In this document: positions 1 through 10,462 of the stretch, one piece after another
How the letters are laid out: the number at the start of each line of letters is the position of its first letter
Numbering within the stretch: position 1 is the first letter of the stretch
NCBI GenBank assembly: GCA_031769625.1
Contig: JAUIMM010000702.1
Location: 5,884,001 to 5,948,000 of the forward strand
Source of the DNA: Taudactylus pleione
Taxonomy: Eukaryota; Chordata; Amphibia; Anura; Myobatrachidae
Direction: 5' to 3'
Length of the DNA stretch: 64,000 bases
Position numbers and translations under genes: made by a program
The notes under the pieces: generated by a model
Databases searched by the model: none
Told to the model about the DNA's origin: nothing
The model's input: the letters and a program-made list of their open reading frames with translations, nothing else

Positions 1-1125
1 GTACTACTGTATAGTGTACCGAATCACCGCTTCTGTCATCCAATCATCGGGCGGTGATACAGAACATGCATTGGAAATCAGATGCATGCGCTATGTAGTT
101 TCGGAAAAGTGACACCTGGTGGGCAAAAAGTTGTATTACACGTTATGACTTTTTTCGAGCGCTATGCTACATTACGAAACTTTCTGTGTGGCGCGACTCA
201 TGGCATGGTGTGTGGCGCGCCTTGCATGGCGTGCTTCATAGCGTATGGAGCAACAAACTAGCTGAGCACATCTGTAAAGTAGAATATCAGTGACATAAAT
301 CTCGTACTCCAAAGAACCTTCCTCACATATAAGACTATCTACCACTCTTACTGTAATACTCTGGACACTGACAAATAAACATATTTCTGATCTCTCATCT
401 CTGTTCAAGCCTCTAACCCCAAGCGAAATCCCTTCTTAACCCTATCTCACCCAACCCACCTGCTACTATCTGTAGATCTGTAGACAGGACTGGATTAATA
501 ATGGGGTGGGTGGAGCTGCAGCTCCAGGCCACCACATTAAAATAGGCCGACAGGATGAGCCTTCCTGCAAGCACTGTTGATCTGGTTCAAGCCCCGCCCC
601 CACCTACGTCTCAAACCCCGCTGGACCTCCACCTTCCCACCCGCGATTCAAGCCCTCCCTGTGCAGTATAGTGTCTGGGTCCTGGCCGCCTCCTCCGGGT
701 CATGTGACATCATGTCACATGACATCACATAGGCAAAAGCGCCAGCCGCTGTGGACAGTGGACACTACAGAGGCTAAAATCAGGCTATGCACCGACCTGC
801 TTTTCGTGAAGGTAGCAGGTCGGGTGATGTGAAGTGTCCCACTGGTCAGCTGCTGATCATCGGGGACAGAATGCCCTGCAAACGAAGCCTCAGTGGCTCT
901 GAAACAGATATATGTGTGAGTGCCACAGAGGCCAGCATTCCCAGTGATGCACTGGGCAGGTGACATCATGATGTCACCCGCGCGCTGAGGAGCCTGTGCG
1001 GCCGCACCTGCTGAATCTAGTTAGATCTATTCAGTGCGACAGCAGGAACATCAGCCTGGATGATTTCTGCGATGGTTCATGTAAGTACTGGGGGGGAGAA
1101 ACTGCAGTGGAGCTACTTTAAGGGG
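1..1125. other. unassigned low-information sequence
   Basis: No supported gene. The only structured piece is a short palindromic stretch around 705-735 built on repeated TGACATCA and TGTCACATGACA words. The phrase near 510-540 (a run ending GAGCTGCAGCTCCAGGCC) resembles the ends of dispersed repeats seen at 2,511-2,574 and 19,762-19,829, so old transposon debris is likely. Reading frames of 78-84 codons here have no recognisable motif. Confidence 0.5.
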
Positions 1126-1560
1126 CACCTATACAGGGGGCACCTATACAGGGGGCAGTGCATATGGGCACCACTACAGGGGGCACTGCATATGGGCACT
1201 ACTACAGGGGGCACTGAAGATGGGAACCACTACAGGGGGCACTGCATATGGGCACCACTACAGGGGGCATTGCATATGGGCACCACTACAAGGTGCACTG
1301 CATATGGGCACCACTACAGGGGACATTGCATATGGGAATCACTACAGGGGGCACTGCATATGGGCACCGCTACAGGTTGGCGCTGCATATAGGCTCAACT
1401 ACAGGGACACTGCAGAGGGGAACCACTAAAGGGGGCACTGCATATGGGCACAGCTACAGGGGGCATAGCATATGGGCACAGCTAAAGGGGGAAATGCATA
1501 TGGGCACAACTACAGGGGCACTGCATATGGGCACTACAGAGGGCAATGCTTAAGGGTACT
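1126..1560. repeat. 28-bp minisatellite
   Basis: About 15 tandem copies of a 28-bp unit of the form GGCACTGCATATGGGCACC followed by ACTACAGGG, with point variants and a few shortened units. Because 28 is not a multiple of 3, the array opens long overlapping frames in several phases; these are artefacts of the repeat and not genes. Confidence 0.93.
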
Positions 1561-1829
1561 ACTACAGGAGCTGATGACTGGAGTGATACGAAAGGAGGCT
1601 GGGAAGCTGGAGCAGGAGGATGGAGAGACAGGGGGAAGAAGGCAGAATATATTTATCCCTCCAAGCCCCACTTTGATGCTGCCCCTAATCTTTATTTTTA
1701 CTTCTCTTTACTTTAATCCTATATGAACCCACCTCCTCCCTAGAACACTTGAGGGGGAGCGCCATAGTATGCATGTGCTTCAGGAACCCTGGCCACACAC
1801 TACACCTCTGGTTATGATGCTTCCGCTGG

Positions 1830-2310
1830 TCTCAATCCCGACAGTGTCATCGCAGCAAGAGATTTACCATAGGTGTCAAAATACAGATGCCTATGTTAAT
1901 CCCGATGCTGGAATGCCGAAGGACACCAGACCGATTGTCCTCCTCCTGGGTAAGTATGCACTTAGCCTGGGGATGGGGGTTTAGGTTTAGGGACACCCGG
2001 GGGGATTTAGGGTTAGGCACCCCCCTGGGGAAGGTTAGGGTTAGGCTAGGGAAAGGGGAGATTAGGGATAGGCACTAGGGGGGAGGCTAGGGTTAGGCAC
2101 CCCCCTGTGAGATTTAGCTTTAGGGTGCGGGAAAAGCTAGGGAAAGGGGAGGTTAGGTTTACCCACCTCTGGGGGAGGTTAGGGTTAGGCATCCTGAAGG
2201 GAGAGTTAGGGTTAGAGGGGGGAGAGGGGAGTGTTAGTATACTTATGGGCACCCATCGGGATCTTCACCTGTCGGTCTCTCACTGTAGGGATTAGAATCG
2301 GCGGCTATTA
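1830..2310. repeat. dispersed repeat with telomere-like core
   Basis: Flanks contain the words AATCCCGA and GGAATGCCGA; the middle (about 1,975-2,235) is an irregular minisatellite rich in GGTTAGGGTTAGGCA. The same combination of ATGCCGAC flanks and TTAGGG-like middle recurs at 61,250-61,320 and 62,575-62,750, so this is a dispersed element family, not a chromosome end. Confidence 0.65.
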
Positions 2311-2350
2311 AGCCGTCAGTATTTCATTCACATTCCATATAATGTTTATA

Positions 2351-2509
2351 TAGTGGGTAAAATAAGTATTTAACACATCAACATTTTCCTCAGTAAATAT
2401 ACTTGTAATGGGGCTATTGTAATGAAATTTTCACCAAATCTCAGCAACAACCCATGCAATCCACACATGCAAAAAATCAAACCATAGACGTCCATAAATT
2501 AAGTTGTGT
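2351..2509. mobile_element. terminal fragment of a Tc1-like transposon, different family from the 20.8 kb copy
   Basis: Begins TAGTGGGTAAAATAAGTATT, which resembles the terminal repeat of vertebrate Tc1-like elements, and continues through an AT-rich subterminal stretch to ACCATAGACGTCCATAAATT. No transposase follows; the fragment stops where the 2,511-2,574 repeat begins. Family assignment rests on recognition of the terminal sequence only. Confidence 0.45.
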
Positions 2510-2510
2510 T

Positions 2511-2574
2511 GCGGCACACAATAGGCCTTTCTAAATGTCAGCTCCAGGCTCATGTGGACCTTAATCTGGCACTG
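2511..2574 (-). repeat. short dispersed repeat ending CAGTGCCAGATTAAGG
   Basis: Reverse complement of the sequence at 19,762-19,829: both share CAGTGCCAGATTAAGGTCCA, a GGGCCTATTGTGTGCCGC-like far end, and the GGAGCTGA word between. A CAG terminus is typical of hAT ends but no partner end was identified. Confidence 0.6.
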
Positions 2575-2940
2575 TCTGTAGATCTTGCTTCCTATTCCAA
2601 GGACTCTTGATCCTATACCCTCACAAATCTGTAAAGCTCTGTCTCTGTGCTCATCCCAACCCTAACTAAAATCTGTAATCTCTCTGTCTCTACTGGTATC
2701 TTTCCATTACTGTTCAAGCACACAGTGATTACTCCCATTCTGAAAAAAAAAATTCTGACCTTAACACTCTCTCAAATTACCGTCCCATCTTCCAGCTTCT
2801 ATGGCCCTCCAAGCTACTTGAGAGACTTGTCTACACCCGCCTCACACACTTTATTAACTCACACAACTTATTGGACCCACTTCAGTCCAGCTTTCATTCC
2901 AAACACTCCACAGAGACAGCACTGACTAAGGTAGTAAATG
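2575..2940 (+). pseudogene. L2-type LINE reverse transcriptase, N-terminal fragment
   Basis: Translation in shifting frames gives the early RT region of a vertebrate L2-like non-LTR retrotransposon: [12 protein letters not shown], then a TPILKK word, a decayed NYRP region, and a decayed STETALTK region near 2,915-2,935. Several frameshifts make it non-functional. The matching C-terminal half, starting roughly 15-20 residues later in the family order, lies at 14,664-15,725 in the same orientation. The two may therefore be one LINE copy split by about 11.7 kb of inserted elements. Identification is by motif recognition. Confidence 0.7.
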
Positions 2941-2944
2941 AAAC

Positions 2945-4085
2945 AGAAAAATATTACAAACAATACTCCTCAGGTGTTCTAAGTAATCTAGACCTCAATA
3001 AAAATAAGAGAGAATCCATAGTGTAGTATATTCAGAATGTAAATTTTTGTTGTATCTTATAAAAATGACCCCCCTCTTATTCAGACTCGTACCATTAGGG
3101 ATGGTCTACTATGAATAAAGTAGACAAACCAGCATAGATAAAACCTTGCGGCTCTCCTCCAGAGGTGAGGTTTCCTTTCTTTTATAAGAAGCACAATTTC
3201 CAACATAGTTTATGTGAAGAAAAATAATACCAAAATAGTGAATATTTAATTCAAACACAGATTAATACATGAATTTAAGATATAATAAAACAAGTGTAAG
3301 TGGGGAATGAATGGACCCTCACCGGATGGATTGGTCTAGTAGACAACAGCGCATAAGTCCAAACATCAGGCGTCCCTGGTAGTTGTAAAAACGGACCTGC
3401 CGGGAAGTGTCCAAAGAAATCCCCACTCAGCTCCTCCACCAACGTGTTTCGATACGTCTGTATCTTTTTCAAGGTATGAGGAGAAATGCTGAACTACCAA
3501 TATATTCCCCGCCTAATGATCCTAACAATCAATCACTCAAACCTATTGCCAGACATGGATCAACTAGCCAGACTAAAACCCATAGCCTCCCTGTTGAAAT
3601 CCCGCTCCTTCTGCTCCATCTCTATCCACAGACCAGACCGGGTAATGTGACCTCAGGTGGTGTTAACCGGTGATCACTTCATCTGGAAGTATGCGTTCCA
3701 AGTCTCATGCTCGTAACGTCACTTCCGGTCACATGTTTCCGGATCTCTCGTGTCCGTATTCTTATGCTGGAGACTTAATCTGCTATGGTTTAGTGAGGAG
3801 TCAGCATCTTTTATATAGGAGGCGGCCATATTGCTGGGTATTTTTATCCATAATCGGAAAGATGCAATTTGCAATAAAAACAAGACAACAATATAAATAA
3901 TTAATAACAAATATTAAAAACAATTGTAAAACTTGCAATAAATGAATAAATAAAAGGCACCAATACAAAGATAAAAAATTATAAAAACCATTTGACCTCA
4001 AAATCCTTGTTAAGTCCTATGGGTTTCAAAGTTTTAAAATTATATATCATTTGCATTTCCTTTCTTGCCAATTTTTGAGTGATGA
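2945..4085 (-). mobile_element. Penelope-like element, 3' fragment
   Basis: Read on the minus strand, 4,085-3,990 encodes the decayed C-terminus typical of Penelope proteins (MIYNFKTLKPIGLNKDFEV), followed by about 1 kb of 3' noncoding sequence. The tail contains a hammerhead-like hairpin at 3,439-3,473 (separate entry). The upstream RT part is missing, which fits 5' truncation on insertion. Minus-strand frames over 3,719-4,001 are noncoding shadows. Confidence 0.7.
3439..3473 (-). promoter_or_regulatory. hammerhead-like hairpin in Penelope tail
   Basis: On the minus strand: CCTTGAAAAA, a perfect 5-bp stem GATAC/GTATC closing a 4-nt loop, then GAAAC and ACGTTGG. This is the order of a minimal hammerhead ribozyme (box 1, helix II, GAAA box, short helix III, NUH site) except that box 1 is CTTGAAA where the active consensus is CTGATGA. 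Hammerhead motifs are known in the terminal repeats of Penelope-like elements; activity of this version is doubtful. Confidence 0.6.
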
Positions 4086-4089
4086 AAGG

Positions 4090-4670
4090 GGCGTACCCCA
4101 CTCACTCTAGCATAAGTGTATTCAAATAAATAAAGATTTCTTTGTCAGCAAGCGTACCATACTCACAGAGCAGATATATATTCTCCTCCTATCAAGGTAT
4201 GTTTAAAGAATCCCTCAGCAATGACCAGAATTAATCCAAAACGTAAGTATTTATTCAATAACAAGTCCAAGCATGATCAAATCTCATTATAAAAACCAAA
4301 AAATCTTATGATTCCTGGTTCCCCAAACAAAAAAGGTAGACGTGAGATGTTGCAAAATTCAAATAACTTTTCCGGATAAGTGATTGAAAATGCATCTACC
4401 TTATGAAGGGGTCTTGGTGAGCATTAGAAAACATTCCACAGGATATGTAAATTTCCAGGAGTCATCAAACGCGTTTCAACCAAATGTGGTCTTTTTCAAG
4501 GCATACTAAAGACTCCCCCTACTCTATTTTAATTACCCACTGAGTTGTTTCTATTGGTGGGGGTGGAGACTATGATAATTGACATGGAAAAATTTCCAAA
4601 GAAGACACAACTAATATATTAAAAAGTGAATTCCATACCAACTAATCTTTCCGATTACACTATTACCAGG
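4090..4670 (-). mobile_element. second Penelope-like 3' tail
   Basis: A noncoding stretch resembling Penelope 3' ends, with its own hammerhead-like hairpin (4,467-4,502) in the same minus orientation as the 3,439 motif. It differs in sequence from the preceding tail, so it is a separate insertion or subfamily. No coding part was found. Boundaries are approximate. Confidence 0.5.
4467..4502 (-). promoter_or_regulatory. hammerhead-like hairpin in Penelope tail
   Basis: On the minus strand: CCTTGAAAAAG, a 4-bp stem ACCA/TGGT (plus-strand 4,479-4,482 with 4,487-4,490) around a 4-nt loop, then GAAACGCGTTTG. Same layout as the motif at 3,439 but a different stem that still pairs. Confidence 0.55.
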
Positions 4671-4877
4671 TATGAGTTACCTGCAGGTGGATGGAATCGG
4701 TCGGCATTCATTTGCGTTCCCCAAGATGGAACGCAAATGCTTCAGGTGGAAGTGGTAAATCATTCGCCAGAATAACAACTCCATCCATGTTTCGCTCACT
4801 GGAATGCAAAACCCTTCCGACAATGAAGCAGTGTGTTGGTCTTATATTCTCTGATACATGTGTCTGCATTCCACTCT

Positions 4878-4956
4878 CATACATTCAGGCCTCTTGCCTC
4901 CGATTACTTCCCCAACCTGGGACCTCTGCTTTCAACCCCTCAGTGGCAAGCGTGAC
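4878..4956 (+). repeat. 5' LTR remnant of outer gypsy element
   Basis: Shares ATACATTCAGGCC, CCAACCTGGGACCTCTGC and CAGTGGCAA words with the end of the 3' LTR at 14,589-14,663. Sequence upstream (4,680-4,877) does not match the rest of the 1.14-kb 3' LTR, so the left LTR is truncated or replaced. Confidence 0.75.
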
Positions 4957-5026
4957 AGTTTGTTCAGGCCCAATGGAAGCCTCAGGATCCCAAGGTGCAG
5001 GGGCACTATAAGACCTCACATCTCCT

Positions 5027-5782
5027 ATGGATAATCAGGAGGCAACTCAGCATCAAGTGGCTCAGTATATACAGGAGCTCTCAGGACAATTACTATCCAT
5101 ACAGAATACGTTGGCCTCAATACTTCCTTCTTCTTCAGATCCGACTCTTTTATTTCCTCCAGCTTTGCCTCAGGCATTTGTACCTCAGAAATCTTGTCTA
5201 CAATTGGCGACTCCAGAGCACTTTGTTGGTAACCCTCGATGGTGCAGAGGGTTCATCAACCAATGTGAGATACAGTTTGAGTGTCTACCCCAGAACTTCC
5301 CTACCTCCAGGTCCAATGTAGCTTATGTCATCTCCCTGTTGATGGGAACAGCATTGGACTGGGCTGGAAATTTTATTTCTGAGTCCTTGGTACAAATGTT
5401 GGACATACCAGTTATTCCTGTAACCAACAAATTGACCCTTTCAGGGGTAGAAGGCAACATCATTCTAGGGGAGTCCATTTCCTCTGTTACCACTCCAGTG
5501 TCTCTCTGTGTTGAGTGTCTTCATCAGGAAATGTTGGAGTTCCTAGTCCTACCTAGGTCCTCTTATGGACTAGATCTAGGTTTACCTTGGTTAAAACAAC
5601 ATAATCCTTCATTAAATTGGTCTAATATGGAGATTCTGCCTGGGGTCCGAACTGCCTTCATCATTGTCTGTCTCGCATACTTCCTGTATGCACTCGGTAA
5701 GTTCTTCCAAAATTTATCTTCCAGATCAATTAAAAGTTTCTCTGGCTCTCTGCCTACCAAAGCCTTACCAGGACTTTGCTGA
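5027..5782 (+). pseudogene. gag-protease fusion remnant of outer gypsy element
   Basis: An open frame of 251 codons from an ATG. Residues ~1-115 look like the N-terminal part of a chromovirus Gag (a glutamine-rich start, then a hydrophobic GTALDWA word). From AGNFISESL onward it is protease-region sequence, through LGLPWLKQHNP. The middle of Gag, the zinc knuckle and the DSG active-site motif of the protease are absent, so a deletion has joined mid-Gag to just past the protease active site in frame. The product would lack protease activity. The frame then runs into the RT linker and stops at 5,782. Confidence 0.75.
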
Positions 5783-6435
5783 TGTCTTTTGCGAATAGGC
5801 TGCAGACAAGTTACCTCTTCACTGTCCAGGAGACTGTTCTATTGAGATTATCCCTGGGAAACTGCCACCCCATGGTCGAGTCTACCCTCTTTCCATTCCA
5901 GAGACTGCAGCAATGTCCGAATATATTAAAGAAAATTTGGTGAAAAAGGGTTTATCAGACCATACTCTGCACCTGCTGGAGCTGGATTTTTCTTCGTGCA
6001 AAAGAAGGATGGAGAGCTCAGGCCCTGCATAGATTACTGTGGCCTTAATCAATAGCTGTCAAGAACCGGTATCCTCTTCCCTCATCTCGGAACTCTTTGA
6101 CAAAGTGCGTGGGACTCACATCTTTTCAAAGCTGGATCTCTGCGAAGCATACAATTTAATCTGTATCAAGGCTGGGGATGAGTGGAAAACCACGTTTAAT
6201 ACATGATATGGTCACTTTGAATGCTTGGTGATGCCCTTCGGATTGAGTAATGCTCCTGCAGTTTTCCAAGGTTATGTGAACAAGACTTTCAGAGATATTC
6301 TTTATAAATTTGTCGTAGTCTACCTAGACGACATTTTGATTTTTTCAGAAGATTTACAATCCAACCAGTGTCATGTACGGGAGGTTCTATCTCACCTTTG
6401 GAACCATTGTCTATACGGAAAACTTTCATAGTGTC
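5783..6435 (+). pseudogene. outer gypsy reverse transcriptase, 5' half
   Basis: Translation in shifting frames gives the linker ([15 protein letters not shown]), a decayed start of RT, a SKLDL word near 6,130, and an intact stretch from [14 protein letters not shown] to the catalytic YLDDILIFS (YLDD codons at 6,321-6,332). In-frame stops near 5,800, 6,030, 6,050 and 6,205 disable it. Coding stops abruptly at 6,435 where the inner element begins and resumes at 11,418, with a single stop codon at the junction. Confidence 0.85.
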
Positions 6436-7403
6436 TGTGACCATCGCCATGGGTTACGGCGATTCATCAAAGCCCCATGTAATTACTTTATTTATTTTTG
6501 TGTGCTCTGGATAAAGTGTGTGTGTTGTTATAACTCTATGTTTCAGGAATGGCTGTTTGTGAGGAATGGGTACAGTATGTCAAAGCTGGAATGCATAAGC
6601 TAACCAGGGCAAAAGGGTCAAGTGACACCTAGCATTTGAAGACAAAGCTTCCTGAATGTAATGTTTGCTCCCACACTAGGGGGCCATGATGCAAGTTGAG
6701 TACACAGTCACACTGGCTACTAGAAGGGTCATTTGTAACACCTTATGCTAGCAGTCTTCCTATCATAAAATTCCTTAGAGGTCCAGAGAGGTATATTAGT
6801 ATCAGATCTTGTAGTTGTGCTAATTTGCATTTACACAGACCCTGGTAGAACAAAGGACAGTATTTTTGAGCCTGAAAAGGGTGGGGACTGCTGGGGGAGG
6901 GCAGATCATGGAACTATAAGACTCAGCAGCCCACACTGCTAGTTTTCACTCTTCTAGGGAGTAGCTGAGAACTAAGGAGTGCTCCCCATGTCAGTCTACG
7001 GTGGTCTCCCTCCACATAGGTCCCCTAAGATCTCAGAGTAAGATACCTTAGGATTCTGATACTTTATCATTTTCTTTTATCTGAATCAATCTGTGCATTT
7101 ATTACTGTATGTTTTATTTATTCACCTATTTTTGTTGCAATTTAACCCTGGAGATATTTCTCAATACATCCTAAAACTTTATAAGCGTTATCTCTCTGCT
7201 CTAATGAATTCACGTGCCTAGACAGGTCCATGCTATATTTTTGTAATAACTATGAATTTAAGTGAGATTTAAGTGTCTGGCGAATGTAAGAGTACTATTT
7301 TAATACTCTTCGTGGTGGCAGCTTAGATAAAACCCAAAGTCACAACCACCCAGCTACGTCAGGTTGGCGTATCTGAGTGTAGGCTGGGCACGGTGTCGTT
7401 ACA
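6436..7403 (+). repeat. 5' LTR of inner Gmr1-like element
   Basis: 968 bp, begins TGTGACCATCGCCATGGG and ends GTGTCGTTACA. Aligns along its whole length with 10,463-11,417, with scattered substitutions and small indels. The stretch following it starts AACTGGTGGCAAGTGG, a plausible primer-binding region (TGG start) at 7,407. Confidence 0.92.
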
Positions 7404-7590
7404 AACTGGTGGCAAGTGGTGGGATTTGATATTTTTGCTTAAGTGAATTAGCGGTGTGTGCTTCTCAGAAAGTCAGCACCCTAATTCACCAGAGAGTATG
7501 CTCAGGGTTAAAATAGTAAAAAGACATACTGTGCACAGTTGATCTCTGTTTCCTTCCCTCTCTCTTGTTTTTCTTTTTCTATTTTTTTAT

Positions 7591-8500
7591 TTGGCAAACT
7601 ACTGTCATTCATGTCATGCATGCCAAATGGTAGGAAAGTCAGGTGATGTAAAAAGGGCGCCCTTAATACCCGTGCCAGTTGTCTCAGAACCCTTTGAGCA
7701 GGTTGCTGTAGACATTGTGGGGCACCTAGCTATTCCCAGTAGCTCTGGGAAGGAATATATTTTGACAGTGGTAGATTATGCCACACGGTATGTGGAAGCA
7801 GTGGCTTTGTCATCCATCTGGGCAGATAAGGTTGCTGATGCCCTTATTGCCATATTTTCTAGGGTGCATTTTCCAAAAGAGATGTTAATGGACCAAGGTA
7901 GCCAGTTCATGTCAAACCTTATGCAGAGCCTCTGTAAAAAGATGCATGTGGATCACCTCATTACGACCCCATACCACCCCCAAATGAATGAACTTGTGGA
8001 GAGACTTAATAGTACCCTAAATCAGATGTTGCAGACCTTTTTGGAGTCCCAGGGAAGAGACTGGGAGAGGTCCCTGTCTCACCTCCTATTTGCATACCTC
8101 GAGGTGTGCAGGAATCAACCGGATTCTCACCCTTTGAACTCCTATATGGGTGCCGCGTGCGTGGCCCTTTAGATCTGATCAGGGAAGACTGGTAAGATGG
8201 TCACTTCTGAGCAGTCAGTGGTACACTATGTAGTACAGTTCAAGGAGAAGCTGCAATCCCTGATGGGGATGGCGCAGGATAACCTGAAAGCTGCGCAGTC
8301 GAAACAGAAGAGGTGGTACAGTCGCCATGCGAGAGAGCGCAAACTTGAGGTAGGGCAGAAGGTTCTGTTCCTAAACCCACTGCGGCAAAACAAGTTGCAG
8401 GCTGCCTGTCAAGGCCCCCTACTCTATAGAACAGCGCATCGATGATGTACATTATGTAGTAGCGCAGGAGGCAGGCCACAAAAGACAGAAAATCTACCAC
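7591..8500 (+). pseudogene. integrase of inner Gmr1-like element (5'-truncated)
   Basis: The frame 7,591-8,172 opens at a TTG, not an ATG, so the N-terminus is missing. It begins in the CC half of the zinc-binding HHCC domain (CHSCHACQMVGK). The catalytic core follows, with D in VAVDIVG, D in MDQGSQF and E in NELVERL. After a frameshift near 8,175 the C-terminal part (KQKRWYSRHARERKLEVGQKV) runs to 8,445, and a second shift near 8,430 leads to a YHINMLKAYH word that continues directly into the RT frame. Integrase lying upstream of RT without an intervening LTR is the diagnostic oddity. Confidence 0.85.
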
Positions 8501-8506
8501 ATCAAC

Positions 8507-9033
8507 ATGCTTAAGGCTTATCATGACAGGGAAGCGTGTGTTGCAGGTGTGTGTAGCTTGCCTGAGAATGAGCAGGAACCTGATCCCCTGTTAGACCTGG
8601 CAGTTGCTGCCCTGGAAGGAGGGTCTCTGACAGATGCTCACCGAGGTGAGATGCTGTCTGCAGTAAAGCTAGGTCAGCTAGCTGACACATTATACCTGTA
8701 TCAGGCACATTTTACATGGAAGCCTGGCAAGAAACACCTAGTGATGCATCATGTCAACACTGGCACAAAAACCCCATTGCGACAGGCAGCCTACTACGCC
8801 TCCCCAGAAGTCTTAGCATCCATGAAAAGGGAGATTGATGAGATGCTGCAGCTAGGGGTGATTCAGAGGTCTCATAGTTCGTGGGCGGCCCCTGTAGTAC
8901 TGGTTCCCAAGAAATGTGGAGGTACCTGATTCTGTGTTGATTACAGGAGGCTGAATGAGGCCACAGTGTTCAATGCATACCCCATGCCTAGGATAGATGA
9001 CTTGCTGGATCAGCTGGCTCAGGCACGCTACAT
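8507..9033 (+). pseudogene. reverse transcriptase of inner element, N-terminal part
   Basis: The linker from integrase (MLKAYHDRE) leads through a poorly conserved 70-residue spacer to the RT start: KREIDEMLQLGVI, SSWAAPVVLVPKK, then, after a one-base shift near 8,925, DYRRLNEA and AYPMPRIDDLLDQL. The frame is cut at 9,033 by a hAT insertion. No other break was seen in this half apart from the shift. Confidence 0.85.
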
Positions 9034-9398
9034 CAGTGGCATTCCTCCCCGCAGTGTCACCCGGTGTGCAGAGGGATGTTTTGAGCGTGGCGTAGCTGCG
9101 CGTACCCCAGAAATGGGGCATGGCTTTGCGGGATGGGGGTGTGGCCTCGCAGCCTGATCCTTATCCCCTGTGGTCCCATTTTTAATATTACTGGGGGGGT
9201 GCAGGGGATGCTGACTGCTTGTGTTGTAGTGCTGGCTCCCTCACAGTGTCAAGAGCCGGGTGCTGCACATAATACTACAGTGCATCACCCAGCTCCTGTC
9301 ACTGTGGAGGAGTGTCAGTCTGTACCTTGGTGTCACCCCTTGGCGGGTGACACCCGGGTGCGACCCGCACCCCCTGCACCCCCTTTGTAATGCCACTG
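9034..9398. mobile_element. 365-bp non-autonomous hAT element in the inner RT
   Basis: Ends CAGTGGCATT and AATGCCACTG are exact inverted repeats. The 8-bp flanks are CGCTACAT (9,026-9,033) and CACTACAT (9,399-9,406), one mismatch. RT coding reads up to the left end and resumes at the right end. Contains the words GGTGTCACCC and GGGTGACACCC but no coding sequence. Confidence 0.88.
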
Positions 9399-10428
9399 CA
9401 CTACATCACTATCACAGATCTCAGCCAAGGGTACTGGCAGATCCCATTGTCTCCCGAAGCCCATGAGAGGTCCGCATTTATCACCCCATATGGGCTGTTT
9501 GAGTTCCTCATAATGCCCTTTGGGATGAAAAATGCCCTTGCGTTCTTCCAGAATCTGGTCAATGACCTGCTGGCAGGTCAGGAGGGACATGCAGTAGTGT
9601 ACCTAGATGACATTGCTGTGTTCACATGGGAGGAACACCTGGGACACCTTGATAGTGTGTTGCGCAAGATCACTGGAGCAGGTCTGACTATCAAGCCAGA
9701 GAAATACCAGCTTGGCATGAGTGAGGTGCAGTACCTGGGACACTATGTAGGGGGGGTACTCTGCACCCAGAACCGAGCAAAGTGGAGGCTATCACAGCAT
9801 GACCTACCCCACGGGACAAGAAGCAGAGCAGGTCATTCTTGGGGACTGCGGGGTACTAGTACCCAATTATGGTGCCCTTGCCAAGCCCCTAACTGACCTG
9901 ACCCAAAAGAAGTGTCCGTATCTGGTCGCATGGACAGCAGACTGTGAGCAGTCCTTCCGAGCCCTAAAGTCTGCCCTGGCTCAGTCTCCTGTGCTGCAGA
10001 CCCCGGATTTTAAATGCAGGTTTATTGTGCAGACTGATGCCTCTAACTACAATCTGGGAGCTGTCCTCAGTCAAGTAGATGGGCAGATAAATGAGCACCC
10101 CTTCCTCTACCTTAGTAGGAAACTGCTCCCCTGAGAGGTGGCATGTGCCACGATTGAAAAAGAATACTTAGCTATTGTGTGGGCATTGCAAAAGCTGCAG
10201 CCATATCTCTATGGGAGAGACTTCACGGTAATCACTGACCATAACCCACTCAGCTGGTTGAATAAGATTTCCGGGAGTAATGGCAAATTGCTGAGATGGA
10301 GTCTCACACTACAGCAGTATACATTTACCATCCAACACAAAAAAGGGGCAGAGCACGGGAATGCAGATGGACTCTCCCGACAAGGCGACGAGGTAGAAGC
10401 CGTGGAACAGGGAGTAGGTGATGGATGA
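9399..10428 (+). pseudogene. RT (C-terminal) and RNase H of inner element
   Basis: 9,399-9,735 carries DLSQGYWQIPLS, MPFGMKNALAFFQ and the catalytic YLDDIAVF (tyrosine codon at 9,600). Around 9,736-9,850 there is a small frame-breaking deletion and in-frame stops, where the YLGH/FLGTAGY region is degraded. From about 9,870 the RNase H follows: DASNYNLGAVLSQ, a stop at 10,132, then EKEYLAIVWALQKLQPYL, ITDHNPLSWL and the terminal NADGLSRQ. RNase H ends only ~35 bp before the 3' LTR, leaving no room for a downstream integrase. Confidence 0.87.
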
Positions 10429-10462
10429 TCGCCATCTCCCTGTGCCATTTTAAGGAGGGAGG

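Noticed and set aside
1060..1726. Overlapping plus-strand frames of 69-110 codons
   Set aside because: They translate the 28-bp minisatellite in three phases; the GTTTGGTAYGH-type repeats follow unit length, not protein structure.
1975..2235. Chromosome end or telomere
   Set aside because: TTAGGG is irregular, mixed with GGCACCCCCCTGG words, and the pattern recurs at 61.3 and 62.7 kb inside a dispersed repeat.
5563..5760. Minus-strand frame of 65 codons
   Set aside because: Antisense shadow of the gag-protease remnant.
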